DNA from: Deltaproteobacteria bacterium | GTDB taxonomy: Bacteria; Myxococcota; JACPTQ01 | Direction: 5' to 3' | DNA length: 64,000 bases | Assembly (NCBI GenBank): GCA_016192705.1 | Contig: JACPTQ010000028.1 | Span: 33,300-97,299, forward strand | The notes under the pieces: model-generated | What the model was told of the DNA's origin: nothing | The model's database searches: none | What the model saw: only the letters and a program-made list of their open reading frames with translations | In this document: positions 18,711 to 28,646 of the stretch, in pieces | Numbering within the stretch: the stretch's first letter is position 1 | Layout of the letters: each line of letters opens with the position of its first letter | Position numbers and translations under genes: made by a program

Positions 18711-21700
18711 TTAGTTACAGAAATCGATTCCTGCCGGCGACGCAGTGCCGATGGTCGATTGGGTCACAACTTGCTCGGGCATCACATTGCCGGTCGCGGT
18801 GCGCTTGAACGCCGTGACGGTGTGGTTGTCGCTCGTTGCGATGATTTGGTCCGCCCAGGGATCGTAATGCAAACCCCGTACGCCCGAAAACCGCGTGGCC
18901 GGGCCAGAGATCCGCCGAAGCGGAACAGCCGCGCCGGCGGCGTCACGGGAGAACGTCCATATCGTGTTGCCGCCGGCGACGAAAAGCTCGTTGTGTGCCG
19001 AGTCGATCGCGACGGCGCGGGGTGAGACGCCTGTAATGAGGCGGAGGGGCTGCTCGGTGCCGTCGGCGGTGCGCCGATAGACTTCGACCACATCGGTGTT
19101 CGCGACGAACAGTTCATCGCGCTGAATGTCGACCGCCAGCGCCGAGGGATAGCGAAGCGTGGTGGACGACGGACGGTGAATTCGGCGAATGGGCGCGACG
19201 GTGCCGTTTGCGCCAAGCGGGTAGACCGTTATGGTGCTCTCCCACTCAAAGTTATTTGCGACGAAGAGTTCGCCATGCGCCTTATCGATTGCGATCCCGT
19301 ACGGCGTGGCGAGCCGGGTCGAGGTTCCGCCGAACGTGCGAAGCGGGAAGGCGTTGCCGCTGGCGGCTTTGTCGTGCACCACGAAATACGGATCGACGTT
19401 GCGCAGCAGGAAGAGTTCGTTGTTGGTGTTGTCGAGCCGAACGCCGTAGCCGCCTGAAATCAGCGTCGCGGGGCCCTCGATGGTGTTGAGAGGTGTCGAG
19501 CTTGCGGTGTCAAGCGACCATTCGTGGATTCGCGCGCCTGAATTGTACGAATAGACGCGTCGAGTGGCGAAGTCGATGCCAACGTCGTGAATCCCGGAGC
19601 CGCTGATCCTCTGCTCGGTGAGCGGCGTCGCCCCTCCCGACGCAGTGAGTGGAAAGCGGAAAAAGTGAGAGTAAGCGAAATAGAACCCGCCGTCGGAGAG
19701 CATTACAACGACGAGTTCGTTTGTCGCGGGATTGGCGTAGACGCCCCAAGGCTGATTCACGCGCGTGATCGTACGGAGGCGCGGCGCGAAGCCCGTCGCT
19801 GTGCGGCTGTACACGCGGACCGCGTTCGCACTTTGACGCGACACGAAGATTTCATTGTTAACCGTGTCGACCGAAATGCTGCCCGAGGACCGGTTGGTGC
19901 TCGCGAAGTCGTCCGAAATGGTGCGAAGCGGCGCGACATTGCCGCTCGCTGTGCGCGGATAAACGGTGACGGAGCGATCGTTTGCGACGAGGAGTTCGTT
20001 GTTGACGGTGTCGACGGCGACGGCGGATGCGCGAAAGAGGCCGGTCTTCGACCCGACCAAGCGGCGGATGGGGACCGTGGCGCCTTCTGCGGCGCGCGCG
20101 AAAACGAGAACCGCGTCGTCGTTCGCAACGAAGAGTTCATCGTTGACCGCGTCGATGGTGAATCCCACGGCGTTCTCGAGCCCGCGCTCGCCGTCCCAAA
20201 TCCGGCGCGTTGGCACCGTCGATCCATTGGACGCAATCGGGTAAACAGCGACCACGGGTTTGACCGAAGTCCCCCCAGGGCTCGACACGTAAATCTCGCC
20301 CGCCTCTCGATCGACGGCGATGCCGCGTGGTCCGAGCATGAGTGACTCTTCGGAGAAAATCGTTCGAAGGGGCGTCGCGTTTCCGTCGGCCGTTCGCGCG
20401 AACGTAGCGACGACGCTCGCGCCCGCGATCGTTAGCTCGCCGCTTGCCGAGTCGATCGCAACACCATATCGCTGCTCGGTGCCGCGGAACCCGCCGTAAA
20501 TCCTGCGAACGACGGAGTCTGTATAGCCGCCTGCGCCGCGCGCGAACACCGTCGTCGCGGAGTAAGGCCCGCCCGCTTCGTTATCGAGGTAGTTGACGAC
20601 ATAGAGTTCGCCGTTCGTGGGGTCGACCGCGACGCCGCGCGGGTCAAAAACTTTGTTCGTCAGGTTTTGAAGCGGCGCGGTATTTCCATTTGCGGTCCTT
20701 GCGAAGACCCCGACCGTTTTCGGATTCGCGCCACGGTTCGCGACGATGAGTTCGTTGTTGGTCGTATCGACCGCGACGCCCCATGGGTTCACGAGCTTCG
20801 TTGCCGTTCCCGTGAGGATCCGTTTAGCGAGCGTGTTGCCGCTCGCGTCGAGATCGAAGACGACAACCGACGTCGCCGCGCCATTTGCGACGACGATTTC
20901 TCGATTGACAGAATCGATGGCGATGCCTTGAGGCGAGTAGAGTCCCGTTTGTGCGCCGACGATGGTGCGAAGCGGGGCGGTGTCTCCGCTCGCGGTGCGA
21001 TTGAAAACCAAAACCGAGTTCGAGCCTTTGTTCGAAACGGCGATGATCCCGAGCGACGGGGCGACGGCGACGGCTTCGGGTTGATTGAGGAGCGTTGCGG
21101 CGCCGCGGAGTTTTCGAATCGGCACGGAGCGGCCATCGGAATCGCGCGAGAACACGAAGATTTCGTTGTTGCCCGTGTGTGCAACAAAGATTTCGTTATT
21201 CACGGAATCGACGGCGACACCGCGCACGTCGCCCATCGGCTGATCGAAGAACCCAAACTTTCGCACCAGCGCGCCCTCGCCCAAAACGGTCGTCACCTTG
21301 TTATCTCCCGCGCCGGCAAAGCAGAACTCGCGGCCGTGTACGGCGCGAACCTCGACCGACGGGAGGCTCTCGGCCGATTCGCGCAAGGCCGTGACGATGT
21401 AATAGGTGATCGATTTTCCCGAGAGTCCCGTGTCGGTGAGTGCGAGACCGGACGTTTCGCCGAGGACGCTGTACGGGCCGCCGCTGACGGTTGCCCGCGA
21501 AACTTTGTACCTCGTCGCGCCGGTCGACGCGGCCCACGAAACGGTCGCCGTTCCGTTGCCGGGATTCGCCATAACGCCGATCGGCGCAAGCGGTGCAACG
21601 ACGAGCGAGACTTCGAGCGAATACGCGCTCTCGCCGGCTGCGTTTCTTCCGGTCACGACGTAGTGGTTCGTTGTTCCCGCGCGCCCGGTGTCGGTGAACG

Positions 21701-24140
21701 TTGTCGTCGATGCCGATGAGGTCGTCGTGCGGAGCGTGTAGGGGCCGCCGCTTGTGGTCGCACGATAAACTTTGGACGATGTCGCGGCCGTCGGGACAGT
21801 CCACGAGACGATTGCTTCGCCAACGCCGCCTGCAGCGACTTGAACGTCGGTCGGTGCGCCGGGCGCAACCGTCGCCGCGCGTTCGGTCGACATAGCGCTT
21901 TCGCCGCCGGCATTCAGTGCCGTGACGACATAGTAATAGGTGGTGCCGTCCGTGAGGCCGGTATCGGTGTACGTCCTCGTGGCCTGTTCGGTGACGAGTG
22001 CGTATTCGCTCCCCGATGTGACCGATCGGTAAACTTTGTAGCTCGTAGCGCCCGTGCTCAACCCCCACGACAACGCGACTTGGCGGACGCCGGGTGTTGC
22101 CATCGGCGGTGGTGGTGCAGATGGCGCAAACGTAAGCCCGACTTGGTTGGAGTTCGAGCTCGCACTCGTGCCGTTGAGTGATTTGACGACCCAGTAGAGC
22201 GCGTAGCCGTAGTTTCCGATGTCGGTATAGGTCGGTGCCGTCGTCGTCGCCCAGTACGTATATGGGCCGCCATCAACAAACGAATAGTAGACATTGTTGC
22301 TCGAGGTGCCGAACGGGGCGGTCCATGTCAAAACGGCTTCGCCAGCGTCCCCCGGCCTCACGGCGAGGTCTGTCGGCGCATCGGGCGCGATGCGGACCGC
22401 GCGCTGGAGCGACGGGAGTCCTTCGCCACCATCGTTAACCGCCGAGACGACGTAGTAATAGGTCGACCCCGAGGGCAGGCCATCTTGCACGAACGACGTT
22501 GTCACGGTGCTCCCGGCGTCGTCGTACGGGCCTCCATCGATTTCCGAGCGGAAGACTCGGTAGCTCGCGGCGCCGTACGGTCTGGTCCACGTGAGCGTCG
22601 CGGTGCCGCCGTCCGGCGTCGCTGTGACGATGGGTCGGCTCGGAGGAATCGTGGTGGTCACTTCGTTCGTGTAGTTTGACCAGAACGTCGCACCGGCGTC
22701 GCCGACGGTGATCGCCCGCACGCGGTACCGATATTCGTAGCCGGCCGCGGAGCCCCATTCGATCGATGTCGCGCCGGCGTTGGTGACTCTGACCTGCTGG
22801 AAAACACGGATGCCGCCATACATCCTCTCAAACGCGAAGCCGGTTTCGTTGTCGCTGTTATCGGTCCACGACAGATTGACCAAATAGGATGTACCGGCGT
22901 TGCTAGGCGCGCCGAGCGTCGCCGTGAGTCCGGTTGGCGCGGCGGGCGCGTATTCGCAAGACCCGCAGCTCTCAACGGTTCGCGTGGCGCCGCAGTTGTC
23001 GACGGCGGTGAGGCTGCCGCAGCCGCGGCCGTTGCGTGCACAGAAGGCGGTGTCGGACTCGGCGATGCAAGCGCAGGTGTTGTTCGGTTGGCACGTCGCG
23101 GGTGTTGTGCAATGCCCGCAATCGGCGACGGTGCGCGCGACGCCACAGTTGTCGGGGGCGGTCTTTGAGCCACAGATGGCGCTCGTGCGCGCACAGAAGG
23201 CGAGATCCGTTTCGGGCGCGCAGACGCACTGATTATTGGCGTCGCACCTCTCCAAGGTTCCGCACGTGCCGCACGACTGGACAGTGCGCGGGTTGCCGCA
23301 GTTATCGAGCGCGGCGAATTGGCCACACGCTTTTCCGAGGCGCGCGCACAGCGCCGTGTCCATCTCCGGCACGCACGGCGGAGCCGATGGGGGTGGCGTT
23401 AATCCGGCGTCTTGTAGAGGAGTGCCAGCGTCAAGTTCGGCGCCTCCGTCGGTTGGCCCAGCCCCACCGCCGTCTTCACCGCCGCCGCCGTTGCCTCCGC
23501 CGTCCCCGCTCCCGGTTCCGCCGCCGTTCCCACCGCCGGTTCCGCCTCCATCCGAATCGCCGCCGCCGCCCGTTCCCGCGTCCGGAACAAGGTTTTCCCC
23601 GACCCGGCACAAAACCCCCGGCGCGCAATCGAGCGTCAGCGTGATGGTTATCGCATTCGGTGAGAAATCGAGCGCACGCCCCAGATCATCCACGTTCACC
23701 GACGCGACCGCGATCACATCGACGGCGCCATTCACGAGCCGCCACACGCGCGCGCGCAATGTGAGGTCGTCGCCAATTGGCGCGCTGCGCAGCGCGAATC
23801 GCCACTCGTCGCCCGCAGCCCACGGATTCACGTCGGCCCAAAACCGGACTTCGCGAAAGCCATCGGCATCAACGTCGACAAACGATCGCGAAATCGTCGC
23901 GCCATCCGTCGCCGACGCCGCCTCCGCTTCAGGGAGCGCCTTTTCGGACAGGCCGTCGGTCTTCCCATTTTTCGAATCGATTACGACATCCCAGCCAGAA
24001 ATCTCGTTCCGAAGCGCGAAGTCGGTCGGCAGCCGGGTGACCACCTCGATGGCGAACGTCTGCGCAAGTGGGTTCTCCGCGCACCTCATTGCAACAAATC
24101 CGAGACAACACATAAGTGCTCTGTACGTCGATGTCTTCAT
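18711..24140 (-). CDS. Giant composite lipoprotein: new N-terminal domain, Cys modules, six FN3 and NHL-like propellers
   Basis: Start at ATG 24140 (MKTSTYRALMCCLGFVAMRC) is preferred over 24200 because it begins the signal sequence; Cys20 may be lipidated although the lipobox is imperfect. The 1,809-aa protein has these parts in order: residues 29-178, a domain also found twice in the lipoprotein at 50069-53710; a Gly/Asp-rich linker; three Cys-rich repeats of about 48 aa (ALCARLGKACGQFAALDNCG type, nt about 23380-22960); six fibronectin type III domains (nt about 22960-21330, each with SWTxPxGxxSYxVYR and YYYVVTAxN cores); and an array of about 16 NHL-like propeller blades (nt 21300-18711) with IAVDxxNNELFVAN and VFxRTASGNxAPLR units. 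It is predicted to be a cell-surface adhesion or binding protein; its ligand is unknown. The frame is intact. Confidence 0.85.
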   Translation of the reverse strand: MKTSTYRALMCCLGFVAMRCAENPLAQTFAIEVVTRLPTDFALRNEISGWDVVIDSKNGKTDGLSEKALPEAEAASATDGATISRSFVDVDADGFREVRFWADVNPWAAGDEWRFALRSAPIGDDLTLRARVWRLVNGAVDVIAVASVNVDDLGRALDFSPNAITITLTLDCAPGVLCRVGENLVPDAGTGGGGDSDGGGTGGGNGGGTGSGDGGGNGGGGEDGGGAGPTDGGAELDAGTPLQDAGLTPPPSAPPCVPEMDTALCARLGKACGQFAALDNCGNPRTVQSCGTCGTLERCDANNQCVCAPETDLAFCARTSAICGSKTAPDNCGVARTVADCGHCTTPATCQPNNTCACIAESDTAFCARNGRGCGSLTAVDNCGATRTVESCGSCEYAPAAPTGLTATLGAPSNAGTSYLVNLSWTDNSDNETGFAFERMYGGIRVFQQVRVTNAGATSIEWGSAAGYEYRYRVRAITVGDAGATFWSNYTNEVTTTIPPSRPIVTATPDGGTATLTWTRPYGAASYRVFRSEIDGGPYDDAGSTVTTSFVQDGLPSGSTYYYVVSAVNDGGEGLPSLQRAVRIAPDAPTDLAVRPGDAGEAVLTWTAPFGTSSNNVYYSFVDGGPYTYWATTTAPTYTDIGNYGYALYWVVKSLNGTSASSNSNQVGLTFAPSAPPPPMATPGVRQVALSWGLSTGATSYKVYRSVTSGSEYALVTEQATRTYTDTGLTDGTTYYYVVTALNAGGESAMSTERAATVAPGAPTDVQVAAGGVGEAIVSWTVPTAATSSKVYRATTSGGPYTLRTTTSSASTTTFTDTGRAGTTNHYVVTGRNAAGESAYSLEVSLVVAPLAPIGVMANPGNGTATVSWAASTGATRYKVSRATVSGGPYSVLGETSGLALTDTGLSGKSITYYIVTALRESAESLPSVEVRAVHGREFCFAGAGDNKVTTVLGEGALVRKFGFFDQPMGDVRGVAVDSVNNEIFVAHTGNNEIFVFSRDSDGRSVPIRKLRGAATLLNQPEAVAVAPSLGIIAVSNKGSNSVLVFNRTASGDTAPLRTIVGAQTGLYSPQGIAIDSVNREIVVANGAATSVVVFDLDASGNTLAKRILTGTATKLVNPWGVAVDTTNNELIVANRGANPKTVGVFARTANGNTAPLQNLTNKVFDPRGVAVDPTNGELYVVNYLDNEAGGPYSATTVFARGAGGYTDSVVRRIYGGFRGTEQRYGVAIDSASGELTIAGASVVATFARTADGNATPLRTIFSEESLMLGPRGIAVDREAGEIYVSSPGGTSVKPVVAVYPIASNGSTVPTRRIWDGERGLENAVGFTIDAVNDELFVANDDAVLVFARAAEGATVPIRRLVGSKTGLFRASAVAVDTVNNELLVANDRSVTVYPRTASGNVAPLRTISDDFASTNRSSGSISVDTVNNEIFVSRQSANAVRVYSRTATGFAPRLRTITRVNQPWGVYANPATNELVVVMLSDGGFYFAYSHFFRFPLTASGGATPLTEQRISGSGIHDVGIDFATRRVYSYNSGARIHEWSLDTASSTPLNTIEGPATLISGGYGVRLDNTNNELFLLRNVDPYFVVHDKAASGNAFPLRTFGGTSTRLATPYGIAIDKAHGELFVANNFEWESTITVYPLGANGTVAPIRRIHRPSSTTLRYPSALAVDIQRDELFVANTDVVEVYRRTADGTEQPLRLITGVSPRAVAIDSAHNELFVAGGNTIWTFSRDAAGAAVPLRRISGPATRFSGVRGLHYDPWADQIIATSDNHTVTAFKRTATGNVMPEQVVTQSTIGTASPAGIDFCN

Positions 24141-24373
24141 AATCCCCACTCTTGGCGCGGAAAACCGGTCCGAATCCGCGTCTCGTCTGAATATGAGCAA
24201 GCGTTGGACCCGACGCGGGCCGGTTCGAATCGCTCAATCTCTTACGGTTTTTTTGATTCAGCTGACTCATTTCCAGATGCTCTGATTAGATGAGAATGAA
24301 CCCGTTAGAAAAATGTGCGCGCCTCACTCAGATGTATGAAAATCCGATCCCCGGTTGAGCGGCCAAAACCAGC

Positions 24374-24634
24374 GTGGGGCGGTCGGGGTTGGGCTCGCTC
24401 CGGCTCGCAGAAGTCCTCGGGTCTGACATTAAATGTGAGTCTGCACGAAACGAATCAAACATCATGAGAACGGCAAATCCAAGCCCCATCGGCACCTCAT
24501 CCCCTGCGGAAGCGAGCCTTCGCTTGCCCAATCACCGCCCGCCGAACCAGAAACCGGCCCTTTCCCCGGAACGGCGGTTAAGAGACTTGGGGGTCCGCTC
24601 ACGAGCGAACGAACCGCTTAACCTGGGATGAAGG
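24374..24634. repeat. Interspersed repeat, copy A
   Basis: This copy lies in the 550-nt divergent gap between the giant lipoprotein gene and argJ. Bases 24374-24507 match 33892-34025 at about 91 percent by eye with no gap. A second block (about 24550-24597) matches 34186-34233, and the end (24598-24634) matches 34494-34530. The core GTCCTCGGGTCTGA is at 24413-24426. No transposase gene is present. The rest of the gap has no recognisable feature. Confidence 0.8.
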
Positions 24635-24690
24635 TATGAAAATCGTAATTCGTTGACAGCCGCGCGGCGCGCGATCCATTCTGCGCGACC

Positions 24691-25899
24691 ATGTCGGGCA
24701 CGCTTCCTTTTGTTCGCGGATTTGAGTTCAGTGCGGTTGCAGCTGGCATCAAGAAGTCGGGCGCGCTCGACATGGGCCTCATCCACTGCGAGGCCTCGGC
24801 GACCTCTGCGGCGGTCTTTACGCAAAACCTGGTGCGGGCGGCGCCGGTCGTGGTGTCGGAGGTACGCGCGAAGAAGGGGCGATGTCGGGCGGTGCTCGCG
24901 AACAGCGGCAATGCGAACGCGTGCACGGGCGAAGACGGTGTGCGCGATGTTGAGACGTTAACCGCTGCGGTGGCGCGTGGAATTGGCGATGAGCCTGCGG
25001 GTGTTTTGATGGCGTCGACGGGCGTTATCGGCGAGCGGCTTCCGGTCGACGTGATGATGCGCGCGGTGCCGGAATTGCTTTTGAGGCGGCGCGCGGACGG
25101 CGCGGGCGATTTTGCGCGATCGATTATGACGACCGACAAGTTTGAGAAGGTTGCGGTTGCGGAGGGGCGCGTTGGGCGACAGGATGTGCGTATCGTCGGG
25201 TGCGCGAAGGGCGCGGGGATGATCGCGCCGAACATGGCGACTATGCTTGGGTTTGTTTGGACCGATGCCGATGTCGACAATCTTTTTTTGCGCGAGGCGA
25301 CGGCCGCGGCGACCGATGCGACGTTCAACCGCATTGTCGTCGATGGCGACACGTCGACGAACGACATGGTCGTCGTGCTCGCGAGCGGTCGCGCGAACGG
25401 GCACGGGGGGAGCCCACTCCGCGAGTCGGGACGCGGTGGGGGCGCGGCGTTCGAGGAACTGCTTCGGCGCGTGATGATGCCGCTCGCGAAGGCGATTGTG
25501 AAGGACGGCGAAGGCGCGACGCATGTCGTTGAGATCCGTGTCGAGGGCGCGGCAAGCGACAAAGACGCGCGGTTGATTGCGCGGCGAATCGCGGAGTCAC
25601 CTCTCGTCAAGACCGCGTTTCATGGGTGCGACCCAAATTGGGGGCGACTCCTCGCGGCGGCGGGGCGCGCCGGGGTTCCGGTTCGGCCGGACGGCATGGC
25701 GATTAAGGTGGGGGGCGTTGCGATCGTAAAGCGGGGTGTGGGGCTCGGCAAGGAACGCGAGAGCGAGGCGAAGGCGATTATGCGCGGGGCCGAATATGTG
25801 GTTGAGGTTGATGTTGGGGTTGGCAAAGGCCGGGCGGAGGTGGTGACGTGCGACTTTTCGGAAGAGTACGTGCGAATCAACGGCTCGTATCGATCGTAG
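24691..25899 (+). CDS. argJ: Bifunctional glutamate N-acetyltransferase / ornithine acetyltransferase
   Basis: This cytoplasmic enzyme cycles the acetyl group between N-acetylornithine and glutamate in arginine synthesis. The 402-aa precursor contains the self-cleavage site KGAGMIAPNMATML, where Thr184 becomes the nucleophile of the beta chain. It also has LANSGNANACTG (oxyanion region) and the terminal signature INGSYRS, so both chains are complete. Whether it retains acetyl-CoA activity cannot be read from sequence. The last 52 nt overlap the next gene, a lipoprotein of the M18 fold. Confidence 0.95.
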   Translation: MSGTLPFVRGFEFSAVAAGIKKSGALDMGLIHCEASATSAAVFTQNLVRAAPVVVSEVRAKKGRCRAVLANSGNANACTGEDGVRDVETLTAAVARGIGDEPAGVLMASTGVIGERLPVDVMMRAVPELLLRRRADGAGDFARSIMTTDKFEKVAVAEGRVGRQDVRIVGCAKGAGMIAPNMATMLGFVWTDADVDNLFLREATAAATDATFNRIVVDGDTSTNDMVVVLASGRANGHGGSPLRESGRGGGAAFEELLRRVMMPLAKAIVKDGEGATHVVEIRVEGAASDKDARLIARRIAESPLVKTAFHGCDPNWGRLLAAAGRAGVPVRPDGMAIKVGGVAIVKRGVGLGKERESEAKAIMRGAEYVVEVDVGVGKGRAEVVTCDFSEEYVRINGSYRS

Positions 25900-27233
25900 T
25901 GGGCGTCGTCGTCGCCTCGACGTTGCTTGGCGGATGCGCAAGCCGTCCTCCGACCGGTGTGAGGGGCGCGCTCGTGCCGACGCCGATTGCGGCGCTTTTC
26001 GACACGGCGAAAAATCGCACCGAGCTCGATCGATTCGCGAAGGCGTACGTCGACTTCGTGACGGCGGCAAAGACGGAGCGCCTCGTGGTGCATCGGCTTT
26101 CGCGTCGCGCGGACAAAGCACCCGTCGCACCTCTTCCCGCGCGCGCGGGTGGACCCGGATCGCTCTACGCGCTCTCATCGCGCGGGAAAGCGCTCGCGCT
26201 TGTTGCGATTGGGAAGCGCCCGATTTCTGCGGGGCTGAACGTGCTCATGGCGTCGATCGACGCGCCGGCCCTTGGCCTCAAGCAAAACGCGCTCTACGCG
26301 AAACAACGGTTCGCGCTTTTCGACACGTGGTTTCGTGGGCCGCTCGCGGAGCATCGTTGGTTGTCGGTGCCCCTCGCACTTTACGGATTCGTCGCGCGCG
26401 ATGCGGGCGATGCGGCGCACATTCAGGTGGGCGATGGCCCGAACGACCCGGTGTTTGTGGTGCCCGACTTGTTGCCGCACCTCTCGGCGACGGCTCAGGC
26501 GAAGCGGATTATCGAACCCGAAGAGACCGACGCGATCGCGGGCCACGGCGCCGTTCGGAAGGTCGCGAAGATGCTGGCTCGGCGCCACGGTGTTCGTGCG
26601 GACGAGTTCGAGCACGCCGAGTTGTCGCTCGTGCCCGCCGGCCCCGCGCGATTCATCGGCGTCGATCGCGCGTTCGTCGCCGGTTATGGCCATTCGGCGC
26701 GCGCCGCGGCGTTTGCCTTCGTTCGTGCGCTCGAGGGCGTTGTTCCCGCGCGCACGACGGTGGTCGCACTTGTCGGCGCCGCAAATGGCGATGCGCACGG
26801 AAACGTTGGTCTCGCCTTTGTGCGACACGCCGTTGGCCAGGTTCAATTGGCGCTTCGAGAAACGGGCGACGCCGGCGAGCCGGACGAACCGGCCCTTCGC
26901 CGAATTCTCGCGCGAAGCCTTGTCGTCGTTGCGGAGCCGTCGGGCGGCGCACTCGCTCACGGCCTCGTCCTGAATCAGGTTCAAGACGATGGGTTCCCGG
27001 ACGCATTTCAAAAAGTTCTCGGTGCGTTTCGCCGCGATCGCGTCCCGTTTCAGATTTCGCACAAATGGGTCAAATGGCCAGTCCTCGCGCGCGAAGTGAC
27101 AGCCTGGAACGTTGACGCCGTCGGGTTGTCGATCCCCGTCTCTGATGTTGGCGCGCCGATCGAAATGGTTTCGACCGTGGATTTGTACGGGCTTTTCGCG
27201 GCGGCTCGCGCGATCGTGAGGCACGTCGAATGA
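25848..27233 (+). CDS. Lipoprotein pseudo-aminopeptidase, M18-like fold without metal ligands
   Basis: GTG 25848 is preceded by GGAGG (25836-25840) and lies inside argJ. The 461-aa product has a clear lipoprotein signal, VVVASTLLGGC with Cys30. Its length and order of segments parallel the M18-type protein encoded next door, but every metal or catalytic position differs. HVD becomes Ser136-Ile-Asp (LMASIDAP), QDD becomes His282-Ser-Ala (AGYGHSARA), the REEVGS loop becomes AANGDAHG, and the late MHAAF is lost. It is therefore probably inactive and may act as a scaffold or inhibitor of its partner. The assignment to M18 rests on paralogy with the downstream gene. The stop overlaps that gene's ATG (ATGA), so the two are co-translated. 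Confidence 0.75.
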   Translation: MRLFGRVRANQRLVSIVVGVVVASTLLGGCASRPPTGVRGALVPTPIAALFDTAKNRTELDRFAKAYVDFVTAAKTERLVVHRLSRRADKAPVAPLPARAGGPGSLYALSSRGKALALVAIGKRPISAGLNVLMASIDAPALGLKQNALYAKQRFALFDTWFRGPLAEHRWLSVPLALYGFVARDAGDAAHIQVGDGPNDPVFVVPDLLPHLSATAQAKRIIEPEETDAIAGHGAVRKVAKMLARRHGVRADEFEHAELSLVPAGPARFIGVDRAFVAGYGHSARAAAFAFVRALEGVVPARTTVVALVGAANGDAHGNVGLAFVRHAVGQVQLALRETGDAGEPDEPALRRILARSLVVVAEPSGGALAHGLVLNQVQDDGFPDAFQKVLGAFRRDRVPFQISHKWVKWPVLAREVTAWNVDAVGLSIPVSDVGAPIEMVSTVDLYGLFAAARAIVRHVE

Positions 27234-28624
27234 CGGCCCTCTTCGCAGCGACGATTGCGCTCATTTCGCAAGCGGCGCCGCCCGCCGATTTCGGGCGACA
27301 CTACATGGCGTTTCTCGACGCGGCGAAAACACCGCGGCTCTTGGTTCGCGAAGTCGCCCGCGAGGCCGCGACGCGTGGATTTCGTGTGCGAGATGTTTTT
27401 GACGCTCCGACCCCCGCGAAGCCGGGCGACCGCTTGATGTTCGTGTCGCGCGAACGATCGATTGCCTTGGTCGTGGTGGGCCGTGCGCCGGTGACGACTG
27501 GCTTTCGCCTCGTCGGAACGCACGTCGACACACCGAAATTTCGCGTGGTGCAGCGACCCATCGTTGTGACCGACGGGCGCGTCGCGCTTCGCACGGTGTT
27601 TCACGGCGGTATCAAGGAGTACCAGTGGTGGACGCGGCCGCTCGCGCTTGTCGGGACGGTTCATCGTGCCGACGGGAAGGAGGTCGATGTTGCGCTCGGG
27701 CTCAAAGACGAAACGTCGTTTGCAATGGGAACGTGGACGTCGACAGGGGTTCCAGGCAAGGTTGGTCGCAAAGACCCTTGGGCCGGATGGGCGCGCGAAT
27801 ACGACGTCGTTGTTGCTGGATTCCCAAAGGGCGGAACGTCTGGCGACCCGAAAGGCGCGTTTCTAAAGGTTCTTGGGGACCGGTTTGGGGTTGTCGAGGG
27901 CGATCTCGATTCGAGCGAACTTTACTTTGTTCCCGTGCAGACGGCACGGTGGGTCGGTGTTGGCGAGCGCCTCGTGGGTGGTTTTGGGCAGGACGACAAG
28001 GCTTGTTCGTACGCTGCGGCGCGGGCGGCGATCGACCTCGACGTTGTTCCTGAGAAAACGGTTATCGCGTTTTTGACCGACCGTGAGGAGGTTGGCTCGA
28101 CCGGGCCGTCGGGCGCCGCGTCGGAGTGGATCGACGCGCTCATTGCGCACCTTATTGTGGCGACGCGATCGAACCCATCGAAGGATCGCCCTGTCTTTGA
28201 GACCGAGGTGCGGACGGCCTTCGTTCAGGCTGAGGTTTTGTCGTCCGACGTCACAGCGGGCGTCAACCCGCTGTTCCCGCGTGTCCATGAGCTTCGAAAC
28301 GCGGCGCGCCTCGGGAAGGGACCCGCGATGATGAAGTGGACCGGTCGCGGTGGGAAGTTCGGCGGGTCCGATGCCCACGCCGAGTATGTCGATCGGGTTG
28401 TGCGGATTTTTGCCGAAGCGAAGGTCCCCCTGCAGATCGGGAACATTGGGCGCGTCGACGAAGGAGGCGGTGGAACCATCGCAAAGTTCATTGCGAACAA
28501 GGGCGCAAACGTCCTCGACCTTGGCATTCCGATGATTTCGATGCACGCCGCATTCGACGTGACGCACGTTCGAGACATCGAGAATCTCGCGCGCGGATTA
28601 CGTGCTTTTTTTGTAACAAAGTAG
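27230..28624 (+). CDS. M18-family aspartyl-type aminopeptidase
   Basis: This zinc aminopeptidase should remove N-terminal residues, acidic ones in most of the family. The 464-aa length is normal. Predicted ligands and catalytic residues are all present: His98/Asp100 in GTHVDTP, Asp255 in GFGQDDKA, Glu286-Glu287 in DREEVGS, Asp340 in SSDVTAG and His439 in PMISMHAAF. The N-terminus MTALFAATIALISQAAPPAD looks like a weak signal peptide without positive charge, so export is uncertain; M18 enzymes are usually cytoplasmic dodecamers. It is translationally coupled to the dead paralogue upstream. Confidence 0.88.
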   Translation: MTALFAATIALISQAAPPADFGRHYMAFLDAAKTPRLLVREVAREAATRGFRVRDVFDAPTPAKPGDRLMFVSRERSIALVVVGRAPVTTGFRLVGTHVDTPKFRVVQRPIVVTDGRVALRTVFHGGIKEYQWWTRPLALVGTVHRADGKEVDVALGLKDETSFAMGTWTSTGVPGKVGRKDPWAGWAREYDVVVAGFPKGGTSGDPKGAFLKVLGDRFGVVEGDLDSSELYFVPVQTARWVGVGERLVGGFGQDDKACSYAAARAAIDLDVVPEKTVIAFLTDREEVGSTGPSGAASEWIDALIAHLIVATRSNPSKDRPVFETEVRTAFVQAEVLSSDVTAGVNPLFPRVHELRNAARLGKGPAMMKWTGRGGKFGGSDAHAEYVDRVVRIFAEAKVPLQIGNIGRVDEGGGGTIAKFIANKGANVLDLGIPMISMHAAFDVTHVRDIENLARGLRAFFVTK

Positions 28625-28646
28625 ATGCGTTGAGGGAGGTTTATTG

